Made by a program: the position numbers and the translations under genes. Below are positions 15,670-24,624 of a stretch of 64,000 nucleotides of DNA, in pieces (the first letter of the stretch is position 1; every line of letters begins with the position of its first letter). Origin of the DNA: Syntrophomonas sp. (GTDB lineage: Bacteria > Bacillota > Syntrophomonadia > Syntrophomonadales > Syntrophomonadaceae); the NCBI GenBank assembly GCA_016841875.1, contig JAENYG010000010.1, positions 1-64,000 of the forward strand. The letters are read 5' to 3'. Under the pieces are notes generated by a model, which worked only from the letters and a program-made list of their open reading frames with translations, searched no databases and was not told the DNA's origin.

Positions 15670-16701
15670 ATGGCAGTGGCAGCTTTACAAGTAAAAAGAA
15701 TTTTTTTTGAAGCAGATGCTCTGGATTACCCATTGGGAAAAGAAATGTACGAGCGCTTAAAGGCGGAAGGACATGAAATAAGTTTTCTCAAGTCACACAA
15801 CCGGGTCACTACTATCCCCGGTAAAACACCGCGCGAATCATTTTTTCAAGGCAAAAGCACTCTGGTAGTAGGGGTAAGAAAAACCCTGGATTTCGCTGCC
15901 TGCAAACCCTCAGCCCATTTTCAATTACCGCTGGTTACTGGCTGTCAGGGTATATGTGAATACTGCTATTTAAATACCCAGCTGGGGAAGAAACCCTATA
16001 CCCGGGTTTATATTAATGTAGATGAAATTCTGACCCAGGCCGAAAAATATATTCAACAGCGACAGCCAGAGAAAACTGTATTTGAAGCCGCTGCAACATC
16101 TGATCCTATACCGGCAGAACCTTATTCTGGAGCTCTGGCTAAAGCGATCAACTTCTTTGCCACCCAGGAATACGGTTACTTGAAATTCGTAAGCAAATTC
16201 CCGGGCATCGATAGCCTGCTGGATCTGGATCACCGGGGACATACCCGGATAAGATTCAGCATCAACTCTGAACGGATCATTAAAACCCATGAGCATCGTA
16301 CTCCAGCCCTGCAGGAACGCATAAGAGCTCTATCCCGGCTGATGGAACATGGTTACCCGGGAGGTGTGATTATAGCCCCGGTCATATTAGACGGCAGCTG
16401 GAAACAGGAATATAGCGATATGCTGAACAATCTAGCTGATGAGTTGAAGGGCGATACTAGAGATATCCATTTTGAAGTGATATCACATCGTTTTACCCGC
16501 AGAGCCAGGAATAATATCCTGGAGGTTTTCCCCGATACCTCTCTGCCAATGGCCGAGGATGAATCCCGCACATACAAATATGGACAGTTTGGGTATGGCA
16601 AGTTTGTGTATCAGAAAGAACTGCTCCAGGAAATGAGAATCTTCTTTACGGAGTTGATAGGACGACATTTCCCTGGAGCTAAAATAGATTATATTATTTG
16701 A
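15670..16701 (+). CDS. splB: Spore photoproduct lyase
   Basis: A radical-SAM enzyme that repairs the 5-thyminyl-5,6-dihydrothymine lesion in germinating spores. The motif TGCQGICEYCYL gives the CxxxCxxC ligands of the SAM [4Fe-4S] cluster, near residue 95. The remainder matches SplB throughout (TSDPIPAEPYSG, VSKFPGIDSLLDLDH, HRFTRRARNNILEVFP). GATGGAGG before ATG 15670 decides the start over an in-frame ATG 11 codons upstream. At 343 aa it has the usual length. It is monocistronic on the plus strand. The enzyme indicates a sporulating host. Confidence 0.95.
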   Translation: MAVAALQVKRIFFEADALDYPLGKEMYERLKAEGHEISFLKSHNRVTTIPGKTPRESFFQGKSTLVVGVRKTLDFAACKPSAHFQLPLVTGCQGICEYCYLNTQLGKKPYTRVYINVDEILTQAEKYIQQRQPEKTVFEAAATSDPIPAEPYSGALAKAINFFATQEYGYLKFVSKFPGIDSLLDLDHRGHTRIRFSINSERIIKTHEHRTPALQERIRALSRLMEHGYPGGVIIAPVILDGSWKQEYSDMLNNLADELKGDTRDIHFEVISHRFTRRARNNILEVFPDTSLPMAEDESRTYKYGQFGYGKFVYQKELLQEMRIFFTELIGRHFPGAKIDYII

Positions 16702-16890
16702 GATAGGATTTATAAGCTTAATTGATCAACTCATGCGGAGTCAGCTGTCCATCAGAAAATGTGGAGTACAAATGTAGGTCCAAATTCTATCACCTCCATA
16801 ATTCCTGGTTTAATAGTACCGCAGGAGAGTTAAATCACTTACCAGGTATCATTAAGTGATAGTAAAAAGCTGGTTAATTTATATCACGCA

Positions 16891-16926
16891 AAAACCCCAT
16901 GTCCTTTTATTAGGGTATGGGGTTTC
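16891..16926. terminator. Terminator between splB and ferritin
   Basis: AAACCCCAT/ATGGGGTTT stem with a 16-base loop, in the 260-bp gap between the two convergent genes. It may serve both strands. No gene is visible in the rest of the gap. Confidence 0.7.
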
Positions 16927-16959
16927 ACGGCTTTATTATTGGGTTTCAATCATCACAGG

Positions 16960-17466
16960 TTAAGCGTTGGGATCGACGAAGACCCGGCCGGCTAGTTTTC
17001 GATCCATGGATGCCAAAGCTTCCTCAGTTCCATCCATAGTTTTTAACATATTTACAATTTCTTCGGCATTTTCTTCCTCTTCTACCTGTTCCTTAACAAA
17101 CCACTCTAACATCTTAAGCCCGCCATCATCGTTTTCCTGCCGGGCAATTTGGACCAGACCATTGATAAGGGAAGTCACTTTTTGTTCGTGTTTGTAAACC
17201 TCTTCAAAAACCTGCAGAGGACTGTCCCATTCAACCGGGGGCGCATCAATAGCAGTAAATATGACCCTGCCACTGTTATCATTGATGTAGTTGGCAAACC
17301 TGATGGCATGAGCGGATTCCTCCTGAACCTGCACATGCATCCAATTAGCAAAACCTTTCAGCTTGAGTGAGGCAAAGTACTGCTCCATAGAAGCATATAG
17401 ATATGCGGAATACAACTCCGCGTTGATCTGCCCGTTGATAGAAGTTTGAAGGGATTCCTTTATCAT
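16960..17466 (-). CDS. ftnA: Ferritin
   Basis: A 168-residue four-helix ferritin: NGQINAELYSAYLYASM with the first ferroxidase Glu, then FANWMHVQVQEESAHAIRFA with the ExxH pair, and EWFVKEQVEEEENAEEIV. It oxidises Fe(II) with oxygen or peroxide and stores ferric mineral in the cytoplasm. It follows the desulfoferrodoxin gene by 3 bp in one operon, so the pair couples superoxide removal with iron sequestration. Confidence 0.95.
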   Translation of the reverse strand: MIKESLQTSINGQINAELYSAYLYASMEQYFASLKLKGFANWMHVQVQEESAHAIRFANYINDNSGRVIFTAIDAPPVEWDSPLQVFEEVYKHEQKVTSLINGLVQIARQENDDGGLKMLEWFVKEQVEEEENAEEIVNMLKTMDGTEEALASMDRKLAGRVFVDPNA

Positions 17467-17469
17467 AGA

Positions 17470-17850
17470 TCACAGTTCTCCTTTCCAGAGTCCATGAATA
17501 TTGCAATAGGCACGGGCAGTAACTTTAGCATCGCTTATTTTAAATACAGCCTCTGGTGGGTTATCGGGTTTCAGAAATTCCCGATAAGTCTTATCGCCTG
17601 CGATTACCTCTATCCACTCTATATAATGTTCTTTTATCATCGGATGTGCCGTACTTCCAACTGCCACCTTTATTCCATCGGAGGTTTTTTCGATCACCGG
17701 GATATGTTTTTCAACGGCTGCATCTACTGTATTTTCCTGGTACAGAACCATATCCTGACCGCAGCATACCAGGGTACCTTTTCCTTCATGAACCACTTCA
17801 ACCATGTTCCCGCAAACTTCACATTTGTAAATTCCGAGTTTCTTTGCCAT
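17470..17850 (-). CDS. dfx: Desulfoferrodoxin (superoxide reductase)
   Basis: 126 aa with both iron domains. Residues 10-31 are the desulforedoxin part (KCEVCGNMVEVV and VCCGQDM, four Cys). The rest is the neelaredoxin/SOR part with the His and Cys ligands of centre II (EKHIPVIE, HPMIKEHYIEWIE, YCNIHGLW). It reduces superoxide to peroxide without producing oxygen, as expected in a strict anaerobe. GGAGG precedes the ATG and ferritin follows. Confidence 0.96.
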   Translation of the reverse strand: MAKKLGIYKCEVCGNMVEVVHEGKGTLVCCGQDMVLYQENTVDAAVEKHIPVIEKTSDGIKVAVGSTAHPMIKEHYIEWIEVIAGDKTYREFLKPDNPPEAVFKISDAKVTARAYCNIHGLWKGEL

Positions 17851-18092
17851 AAATACACCTCCATCTTAATATTGTTCTTCCATTATACTTTTACCATCCA
17901 TTTTCATCAATGTGTATAGTTTTTCCATTTACCTCTATTTGGGAAGATACATCCCCTATTTTATGAAATACTTGAATTTACTATTCCTATTTCAAGGCCA
18001 GCTGGTTATCTAGATTTCTTCCGTTTCATTACGCTCCAGGTTAATGATATACTGTAGAATAATGCCAATATCATGATAGGAGTTGAAGTAGT

Positions 18093-19304
18093 GTGAAATA
18101 TTTGCTAATACTTGCCGATGGAATGGCTGATTATGAAATAGCTGAGCTGGGGAATCAGACCCCGTTAGAATATGCACAAACACCAAACATGGACATTCTG
18201 GCCAGAACTTCGATTATAGGTAAGGCGGCTACTATCCCCGAAGGCTTCCCCCCGGGAAGTGACGTAGCTAATCTGGCAGTCATGGGTTATGACCCGAGAA
18301 TATATTATACTGGCCGTTCTCCCCTGGAAGCCGTAAGTATGGGCATTGAGTTATCAGATACTGATCTGGCCCTGCGCTGCAATCTGGTAACCCTATCAGA
18401 TGATGAAGATTACCAGAATAAAACTATGCTGGATTACAGTTCGGGCGAAATAACTTCTGCCGAATCAGCCGTATTGATAAAAACCCTGCAGGAAAAACTG
18501 GGCAGCGAGGAAATAAAATTTCACCCGGGGATAAGCTACCGCCACCTGGTAGTATGGAAAAACGCCCTGGGAAAGAGAATCATGCTTACTCCACCCCACG
18601 ATATCACCGACCGCATTATAGGCGAATACCTGCCGGCAGGTAAAGACAACGCTATTTTATTAGATTTGATGCTGAAAAGTAATGCTATATTGAATAATCA
18701 CCCGATCAATCAGAAGAGAAGAGTTGCCGGGCAAAATCCGGCTACCTCCGCCTGGTTCTGGGGAGAAGGAAAAAAGCCTGCTATGGACAGCTTCGAAAGC
18801 CTTTATGGGCTCAAGGGTTCAGTTGTGGCAGCGGTCGATCTAGTAAAAGGATTAGGTATAAGTGCAGGACTGAAATCCATCGATGTCGAAGGTGCCACCG
18901 GCGCTATTGAAACAAATTTTGCCGGTAAGGCCCGGGCTGCACTCGATGAGTTAAAACGAGGTCAGGATTTCGTTTATGTTCATATTGAATCTCCTGACGA
19001 ATCAGGACATCAGGGCAGTCTGAAACATAAAATATGGAGTATTGAACAGATCGACCGGGAAGTAGTAGGGATGGTAATTGACGAACTGGATCAATTCGAA
19101 GATTTACGGGTTATGATAATACCGGATCATCCTACCCCATTATCCATTAGAACCCACAGTAGAGAGCCGGTTCCCTTTATGATCTTTGATAAAAATAACC
19201 CCGTCCCCGATAGTATCGGAATATATAACGAAAAATCCGCTGATAATGGTATGTTCTTCCTGGAAGGATATCAACTGATGGATTTTTTTATAAAGGGAAA
19301 ATAA
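18093..19304 (+). CDS. ApgM-family protein: phosphoglycerate mutase or homoserine kinase
   Basis: A 403-residue alkaline-phosphatase-superfamily protein of the archaeal-type, cofactor-independent phosphoglycerate mutase family: LLILADGMADYE at the N-terminus with the metal Asp, PPGSDVANLAVMGYDP with the nucleophile Ser, and HIESPDESGHQG and DHPTPLSIRTHS supplying metal Asp and His residues. The starting GTG follows AGGAG. A subgroup of this family is the proposed homoserine kinase (TIGR02535). The convergent neighbour is threonine synthase and no thrB is seen in the window, so the kinase role is a serious alternative. Confidence 0.85.
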   Translation: MKYLLILADGMADYEIAELGNQTPLEYAQTPNMDILARTSIIGKAATIPEGFPPGSDVANLAVMGYDPRIYYTGRSPLEAVSMGIELSDTDLALRCNLVTLSDDEDYQNKTMLDYSSGEITSAESAVLIKTLQEKLGSEEIKFHPGISYRHLVVWKNALGKRIMLTPPHDITDRIIGEYLPAGKDNAILLDLMLKSNAILNNHPINQKRRVAGQNPATSAWFWGEGKKPAMDSFESLYGLKGSVVAAVDLVKGLGISAGLKSIDVEGATGAIETNFAGKARAALDELKRGQDFVYVHIESPDESGHQGSLKHKIWSIEQIDREVVGMVIDELDQFEDLRVMIIPDHPTPLSIRTHSREPVPFMIFDKNNPVPDSIGIYNEKSADNGMFFLEGYQLMDFFIKGK

Positions 19305-19367
19305 GGCACAGGGAGCGCGGCGGGGGACGGTTCTCCATCTATCGCAATCCACATATAAAATACATAA

Positions 19368-19396
19368 TGACACAACAAAAACGTCCCCTTGTGTCA
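19368..19396. repeat. RAYT/REP-like palindrome, copy 1
   Basis: TGACACAA..AACGTCCCCTTGTGTCA, 29 bases, with complementary TGACACAA/TTGTGTCA ends and an AACGTCCCC core. It is nearly identical to the pair at 41075-41145. It lies in the ApgM-family gene's 3' region. Confidence 0.7.
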
Positions 19397-19470
19397 CGTA
19401 GAAGGCTACGGAATCAAAAGATGATTAAACATTTATATATGTTTACCGAAGAAGGTTACCTGTAAATACC

Positions 19471-19503
19471 AAGCCCCTTGAACTGTGATCGTCCAAGGGG
19501 CTT
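19471..19503 (+). terminator. Terminator after the ApgM-family gene
   Basis: AAGCCCCTTG/CAAGGGGCTT with a 13-base loop, followed by CTTGCTG rather than a strong U-tract. It lies between convergent genes and may act in both directions. Confidence 0.7.
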
Positions 19504-19529
19504 CTTGCTGCCATATATCTTAACCCAGT

Positions 19530-19799
19530 CTATTCACTTTTATATATTCGTCCTAAAGACAGTAAACTTCCCAGACCTCCTAGAGCTATAAAAACAGTTC
19601 CCAGGGTTCTGAAATTAGTGATAGACGCCTGCAGGTAAAGGTGATAAGTATCTGTATTCATACTGCCTCCATGTTTTCCCATCATCTCTGACATAATACC
19701 ATTAGCCAGGTCCAGACTATTCAATAATATCAATAGCCCGACAACGAAGAGAATCAGGGAGCAAGCCAGCTGTAGTCGATTTAATTGTATTTTATTCAT
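19530..19799 (-). CDS. Small two-TM membrane protein, 89 aa
   Basis: Two hydrophobic helices (about residues 11-29, and 63-82 with TLGTVFIALGGLGSLLSLGRI) are joined by a Met/His-containing loop (MSEMMGKHGGSMNTDTYH) that should lie outside if both ends are inside. The Met/His loop may bind metal, which is speculation. No family recognised. It stands between the terminator and thrC on the minus strand. Confidence 0.6.
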   Translation of the reverse strand: MNKIQLNRLQLACSLILFVVGLLILLNSLDLANGIMSEMMGKHGGSMNTDTYHLYLQASITNFRTLGTVFIALGGLGSLLSLGRIYKSE

Positions 19800-19863
19800 T
19801 TTCCTTCCTCCTACTAATAAGTATTATTAGCAGCAGCAAAACTTACATATATAATATATTTTT

Positions 19864-21366
19864 CTACCTGACACCCAAAAAATCAGCAAGCGTTTTCCCC
19901 ATGTCTTCTACCTTACATACTGTTTTATGCAGTATCTCCCGGTCCTGCAGTCCTTTTATCGCATCAGGCATAGGCACCCCGGTATATTCCTCCAACAAGT
20001 ATAACAACTCAAACTCAGTTCGGCCGGCAATCATTTCCGGGGGCAGAACTGCTGCCGCTACACTGCTCCCGAACTTAAACGGACTAGCGGTGGATGCGAT
20101 TACCGTTAGAGTATTATCCCCGGTGGCCTGCAGGTATTTTTCATATACATTCACAGCTACCGCGGTGTGAGTATCCAAAAGGTAGCTATGTTTATTCCAG
20201 GTATCCTTTATGGTCTCTTTGGTTTCCTCATCCGAACAATAATCCGACCAGAACGCCTGTGATACTATTTTATAGATGTTTTCTCCCACTTCATACTTTC
20301 CATTGTTTTTAAGTTCTTCCATCCAGGTCGATACTCTATCGGCATCATGCCCGGTAATCTCATAGAGCAGCCTCTCCAGGTTAGAAGAGATCAATATATC
20401 CATAGAAGGTGATATAGTTTTTTCGAAAGGCCGGTTGCGGTCATATATACCACTTTTAATAAAATCGCTTAAAACATTATTAGAGTTGGCAGCACATATG
20501 AGCTTTCCTATCGGCACTCCCATTTTCCCAGCATAAAAGGCCGCCAGGATATTGCCAAAGTTGCCAGTCGGTACAACAATGTTGATTTTTTCTCCATCTT
20601 TTACTTTGCCTTCTGCTCGCAGCTCAACATAAGCTGAGATATAATATACGATCTGGGGCAAGAGGCGTCCCCAGTTGATGGAGTTGGCGGATGACATCTT
20701 CATATTCTGCTCTGCCAGCCTGCCGTTGTAGTCCTGGCTGGCGAAAATATTTTTCACCCCGCTCTGAGCATCATCGAAATTTCCCAGCACCCCTGCTACA
20801 TGTACATTTTCCCCTTCCTGGGTTACCATCTGCCGCTTCTGCACTTCACTCACGCCTTCATCAGGGAAAAATACAATAATTCTGGTCCCATCCACATTAC
20901 TGAAACCCTCCAGGGCCGCCTTGCCGGTATCCCCGGAAGTAGCAACCAGGATCACTATTTCACTGGTTTCTCCAGTTTTTCGCATACTGGCAGTCATCAA
21001 GTAAGGCAGTATCTGCAGGGCCATATCTTTAAAGGCACAGGTTGGACCATGCCACAACTCCTGTACATATACATTTTCTCTCAGCATGAACAGGGGAGCT
21101 ATCCTGGCATTATCGAAATTAGCAGCATTATAGGCCCCTTGCACACAGTTGTTTATTTCCTGTTCATTAAAGTCAGTCAGGTAATAAGCAAGTATTCTGC
21201 TGGCTCTCCCCTGGTAGTTCATTTCTTCCAGGGTCTTAAAGATATCTTCACTCAATTCCGGAATATATTCAGGAACGAACAAACCTCCATCCGGAGCTAT
21301 TCCTTTTTTTATAGCTTCTGCTGCACTAACATATGAAACCTGTCCTCGGCTGCTTTTGTAGTTCAC
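19864..21366 (-). CDS. thrC: Threonine synthase
   Basis: A PLP enzyme converting O-phosphohomoserine to threonine. The PLP lysine is in HGPTCAFKDMALQ (near residue 114), followed by the phosphate-binding SGDTGKAALEG and VPTGNFGNILAAFYAG. At 500 aa it is the long form found in many Clostridia and fungi. The start is GTG with AAGGAGG upstream. The ApgM-family gene converges on it from the other side and could supply its phosphorylated substrate. The 250 bp upstream hold no gene or riboswitch that I can see. Confidence 0.95.
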   Translation of the reverse strand: MNYKSSRGQVSYVSAAEAIKKGIAPDGGLFVPEYIPELSEDIFKTLEEMNYQGRASRILAYYLTDFNEQEINNCVQGAYNAANFDNARIAPLFMLRENVYVQELWHGPTCAFKDMALQILPYLMTASMRKTGETSEIVILVATSGDTGKAALEGFSNVDGTRIIVFFPDEGVSEVQKRQMVTQEGENVHVAGVLGNFDDAQSGVKNIFASQDYNGRLAEQNMKMSSANSINWGRLLPQIVYYISAYVELRAEGKVKDGEKINIVVPTGNFGNILAAFYAGKMGVPIGKLICAANSNNVLSDFIKSGIYDRNRPFEKTISPSMDILISSNLERLLYEITGHDADRVSTWMEELKNNGKYEVGENIYKIVSQAFWSDYCSDEETKETIKDTWNKHSYLLDTHTAVAVNVYEKYLQATGDNTLTVIASTASPFKFGSSVAAAVLPPEMIAGRTEFELLYLLEEYTGVPMPDAIKGLQDREILHKTVCKVEDMGKTLADFLGVR

Positions 21367-21621
21367 GAACAGTCCTCCTTAAAAATACCTCTTTTCAATC
21401 CTAATATAACATTCTATACTGTAATACACCTGCTTTAAACCCCTGACTGGCAGTTTATATAAAAAGCTGGTTAAGCAGATACTAGATAGCAGTCCAAAGG
21501 TTAAAAATTTGCCGCTAGTGCTATAAGCCAGTTTTGTATAAAATATTATATGTATATATATTTTTTTCCTTCCTGATTAATATATATTATATAATACCAT
21601 CTTCAAATAGGAGGTATGGGA

Positions 21622-22206
21622 TTGTTACAATTTATAATGCTCATAGTCGCAATCGTCCTGGGTAAGCTGGTATGGGATATTTTAAACGATTACCGGCAAA
21701 AGATGCAAACCACCGGTCCTATTCCAGGCCAGAAGAGAAGACGAACCGGAAATGGAGAAGTTATTGATCTCAGCAATGTCTGGATAAACATGGATGATTT
21801 GCCCTACCGCAGGCGGGATTATCTGCTGTCCGGGAGAGAACTGGCACTATATAAGCTTATTGCCAGTGTTCTGCAAAACACCCCCTATGCAGCTTTTCCC
21901 CGGGTAAACCTGGAAGATGTAGTTACCGTATCCATTGAAGCAGACAACCGTACTGAATATTTCAACCGGATAAAAAACAGGTATGTAGATATTGTGGTTT
22001 GTGAAAGGGATGAATTAAGACCAGTCCTCATCATAATTGGCGAAGGGCAAGGGGAACCCCGTAAAAAACAGCAGGTGCTGGAGGATCGTTTTATCAGGAG
22101 TGCCGCTGATGCTGCTGGGATAAAATATTTGCCCATTAACCTTAATAACCTTCCTGATAATGAACAACTGCTAATATTACTCCAAAATTCAGCCTTGGAA
22201 ATATAA
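21622..22206 (+). CDS. DUF2726-like membrane-anchored protein
   Basis: An N-terminal hydrophobic helix (LQFIMLIVAIVLGKLVWDIL) is followed by a basic linker and a domain of about 110 residues with RELALYKLIASVLQNTPYAAFPRV, a segment YVDIVVCERDELRPVLIIIGEG and YLPINLNNLP. This follows the DUF2726 pattern, related to restriction-endonuclease-like folds. AGGAGG at 21609-21614 is only one base from ATG 21616 but seven from TTG 21622, so TTG is the more likely start. Function unknown. Confidence 0.7.
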   Translation: MLQFIMLIVAIVLGKLVWDILNDYRQKMQTTGPIPGQKRRRTGNGEVIDLSNVWINMDDLPYRRRDYLLSGRELALYKLIASVLQNTPYAAFPRVNLEDVVTVSIEADNRTEYFNRIKNRYVDIVVCERDELRPVLIIIGEGQGEPRKKQQVLEDRFIRSAADAAGIKYLPINLNNLPDNEQLLILLQNSALEI

Positions 22207-22223
22207 TGGTTGATCATAATTGG

Positions 22224-22253
22224 AAAGAACTACTGTTGGAAGCAGTAGTTCTT
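22224..22253 (+). terminator. Terminator
   Basis: AAAGAACTACTG/CAGTAGTTCTTT, a 12-bp perfect stem with a six-base loop, downstream of the DUF2726-like gene. Confidence 0.8.
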
Positions 22254-22401
22254 TATTGATCAAGGATATGATTCATCCTGGCTTCATCAATTATCTATTT
22301 TTCCATTAAATGCCTGCCTCTTTTTAAGCTAATTTCTGTTAAATAATCTATGACTGATGCATATAGATTTATATACTCCAAAATATAAGGAGGTTTCCTG
22401 A

Positions 22402-23112
22402 TTGCCGGTTATAAAAGTGGCCAGTTACAATATTCGTCGAGCAGTAGGAATTGATGGCCGGAAGGATCTGAATCAAATCCAGCAGGTTTTAAGGGAAATA
22501 GCTGCAGATATTATAGCTCTGCAGGAAGTAGAAATGGTACCCGGGGTGGCAGGTGTATCCCGGCAGGCCCATGCCCTGGCTGGCTTGTTAGGCATGAATT
22601 ATGCCTACGGGCCTGTTCACCGCTTGAAATTTGGTTCGGTAGGCAATGCTATCCTGTCCAAATATCCGATAGTAAAAGAAACCAAACATATTCTCCCTGA
22701 TTCCCGTGACGAAAGAGGTTGTCTGCAGGCTGATATAGATGCACAAGGTGCCCATTTTAGCATCTTCAACATGCATCTGGGACTTAACCAGGTTTCCCGC
22801 TACCGGCATTTGAAGTATATCATCCTGCCCATAATGCAGGACTCTTCTATCCCTACCATTCTTGCAGGAGACATGAATGCCACTCCCTTAATGCGCGAGA
22901 TGCGTATGCTTTCCGAATATCTTCATGATACTTTCCAGCACAATTCCGGGATACACGGCAATACCTATCCTTCTGACTCTCCCCGGGTACGTATCGACTA
23001 TATTTTCATTGATGATAAATCAAGGTGTTCCAGCTTTCGCATCTTTAAGTCCGAAGCTTCCGACCATCTGCCGGTAACCGCTGCCATTAAAATCCCAACA
23101 GTCCAGTTTTGA
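22402..23112 (+). CDS. Endonuclease/exonuclease/phosphatase family protein
   Basis: 236 aa with the EEP fold signatures in order: VASYNIRRAVGIDGRKD, IIALQEVE (metal Glu), FSIFNMHLG, ILAGDMNATP (catalytic Asp and Asn), RIDYIFID and SDHLPVTAAI (catalytic Asp-His). Substrate could be a nucleic acid or a phosphoester lipid; the sequence does not decide. No signal peptide, so cytoplasmic. Start TTG after AAGGAGG. Monocistronic. Confidence 0.88.
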   Translation: MPVIKVASYNIRRAVGIDGRKDLNQIQQVLREIAADIIALQEVEMVPGVAGVSRQAHALAGLLGMNYAYGPVHRLKFGSVGNAILSKYPIVKETKHILPDSRDERGCLQADIDAQGAHFSIFNMHLGLNQVSRYRHLKYIILPIMQDSSIPTILAGDMNATPLMREMRMLSEYLHDTFQHNSGIHGNTYPSDSPRVRIDYIFIDDKSRCSSFRIFKSEASDHLPVTAAIKIPTVQF

Positions 23113-23274
23113 TACTGCCGCCATACCAGTCCAGTTCGCCGCTGGTAAGCCTATATATGCCCTGCTGGCCCTTGGGGTTTTATTTAAACTCAGGTCCATA
23201 CTCCTCTTAACTTACTGGTAGATCCATCATTTTGCTGTGCTATCCAGACGAAAAGCCTGCCCGTTGATGAATGA

Positions 23275-24327
23275 TCAGCCGTTAGGACAGTCCCTTCCTA
23301 ACCTTCTGAAGTAGTGAGCTGAATCTCCCCACTGGTCATGTTTAACTTGGTATCCGATTTCCTCTAATTCTGACTCTATGGTCTGTAAAGCAGTATGCTT
23401 TTTTTCTTTGTACAACAGGTATTGGTCACGATAACGGGGAGGGGTTAAAACAGGCATAACAATATTGGCACCCGCTTTTATACCCATTTTTAACCCCTGG
23501 GGATCAATGGTCTGCAGGGCGGTAGATGCCACCATGTTTATTTCCGGCATAAGACTTCTGGCCAGAGCAATCATTTTCAGTGTGGTAGTATAAGGATCAA
23601 GAATGCTCCTGACTTTCGTCCTGGATAAAGGGGCATCAGAATGTGGAATATAGGGACCCATACCCAGCATATCTACGTCCAGCGCCTGAAAAAACTCCAG
23701 ATCTCTGGTGAGATGTTCAGCGTTCTGCCCCGGTAAACCAATCATCACTCCGGTTCCAACCTGGAAACCAATATCTTTTAGAGCTTCCAGGCATTCTATC
23801 CGTTTTTCATAACGCTGAGCAGGGGGATGCAGTTTATTAAACAGGTCCCGGTCCGAGCTTTCTATCCGCAAGAGGTAACGATGGGCACCTGCTTCCCATA
23901 ATTTTAGATACTGCCGGTAGTTTAATTCTCCTACACATAAAGTGATCCCTATCCCCTGCTTATCCGTGCCGGAACTGATGTCTTTGATGCTCTTTACGAT
24001 ATCTGTCAACCAGTTTATCTGGGCAGTACTATCCAATTCCCCGGACTGCAAGCATACAGACCGGTAACCCTGCTGGTAAGCAGATTTGATAATTGCAATA
24101 ATCTCATTTTGGTCCATCTTATATCGTACTACCCGACTATTGCTGTTTCTTACCCCACAGTACAGACAATCCCGGTCACAGTAGTTTGAAAACTCTATCA
24201 ACCCGCGGAGATAAATTTTGCTGCCTATCTTTTGGCGGCGGATGGATTCAGTATCATCAATAAGAGCCTTCAATTCATCAGAATCCTTTGAGTTTAATAA
24301 ATCAATAATATTACCCCTGTCTTTCAT
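23275..24327 (-). CDS. hydE: [FeFe]-hydrogenase maturase HydE
   Basis: A 350-residue radical-SAM protein that helps build the dithiolate bridge of the H-cluster. FSNYCDRDCLYCGVR carries the CxxxCxxC cluster ligands near residue 50. LIEFSN, CLQSGELDS, RIESSD and GVMIGLPGQ follow the HydE pattern. The start overlaps the preceding small gene by 17 bp. It is the last gene of the hydG-small gene-hydE run. HydF is not in the window. Confidence 0.93.
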   Translation of the reverse strand: MKDRGNIIDLLNSKDSDELKALIDDTESIRRQKIGSKIYLRGLIEFSNYCDRDCLYCGVRNSNSRVVRYKMDQNEIIAIIKSAYQQGYRSVCLQSGELDSTAQINWLTDIVKSIKDISSGTDKQGIGITLCVGELNYRQYLKLWEAGAHRYLLRIESSDRDLFNKLHPPAQRYEKRIECLEALKDIGFQVGTGVMIGLPGQNAEHLTRDLEFFQALDVDMLGMGPYIPHSDAPLSRTKVRSILDPYTTTLKMIALARSLMPEINMVASTALQTIDPQGLKMGIKAGANIVMPVLTPPRYRDQYLLYKEKKHTALQTIESELEEIGYQVKHDQWGDSAHYFRRLGRDCPNG

Positions 24328-24619
24328 CTGCCATATTCTCCCGCAATTGAATGATTAAACTCTCCAAGTCTTCCTTGCAGATATCGTCAGCATTATCGAT
24401 ACAAATTCCATACTCGCTGTTAAGCTGGTATTGCCTGCTGCCCAACCAGGCTTCGCAGCTGTTTCCACCTATATGAGACCAGCGCCGTCCCAAAATTCGT
24501 GACCAGCGTACTTTCAACTGCGGATAATCCCGCAGCAGTGATTCCTGCATCGACTTCAGCAGCTGCTCATCTCTGCTGCTTTCTTCCAATCCTATTTTTT
24601 GCGCCATCATAATCATCAC
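24311..24619 (-). CDS. Unknown small protein between hydG and hydE
   Basis: About 100 aa, hydrophilic, with WSRILGRRWSHIGGNSCEAW and a C-terminal acidic helix (DNADDICKEDLESLIIQLRE). It has two Cys but no cluster motif. Several in-frame starts lie together (GTG 24619, ATG 24616, 24610, 24607); AAAAAAGG suits the ATG ones. Tight spacing to hydG (5 bp) and overlap with hydE suggest a role in hydrogenase maturation or its control; that is guilt by association only. Confidence 0.65.
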   Translation of the reverse strand: MMIMMAQKIGLEESSRDEQLLKSMQESLLRDYPQLKVRWSRILGRRWSHIGGNSCEAWLGSRQYQLNSEYGICIDNADDICKEDLESLIIQLRENMADERQG

Positions 24620-24624
24620 CTTTT

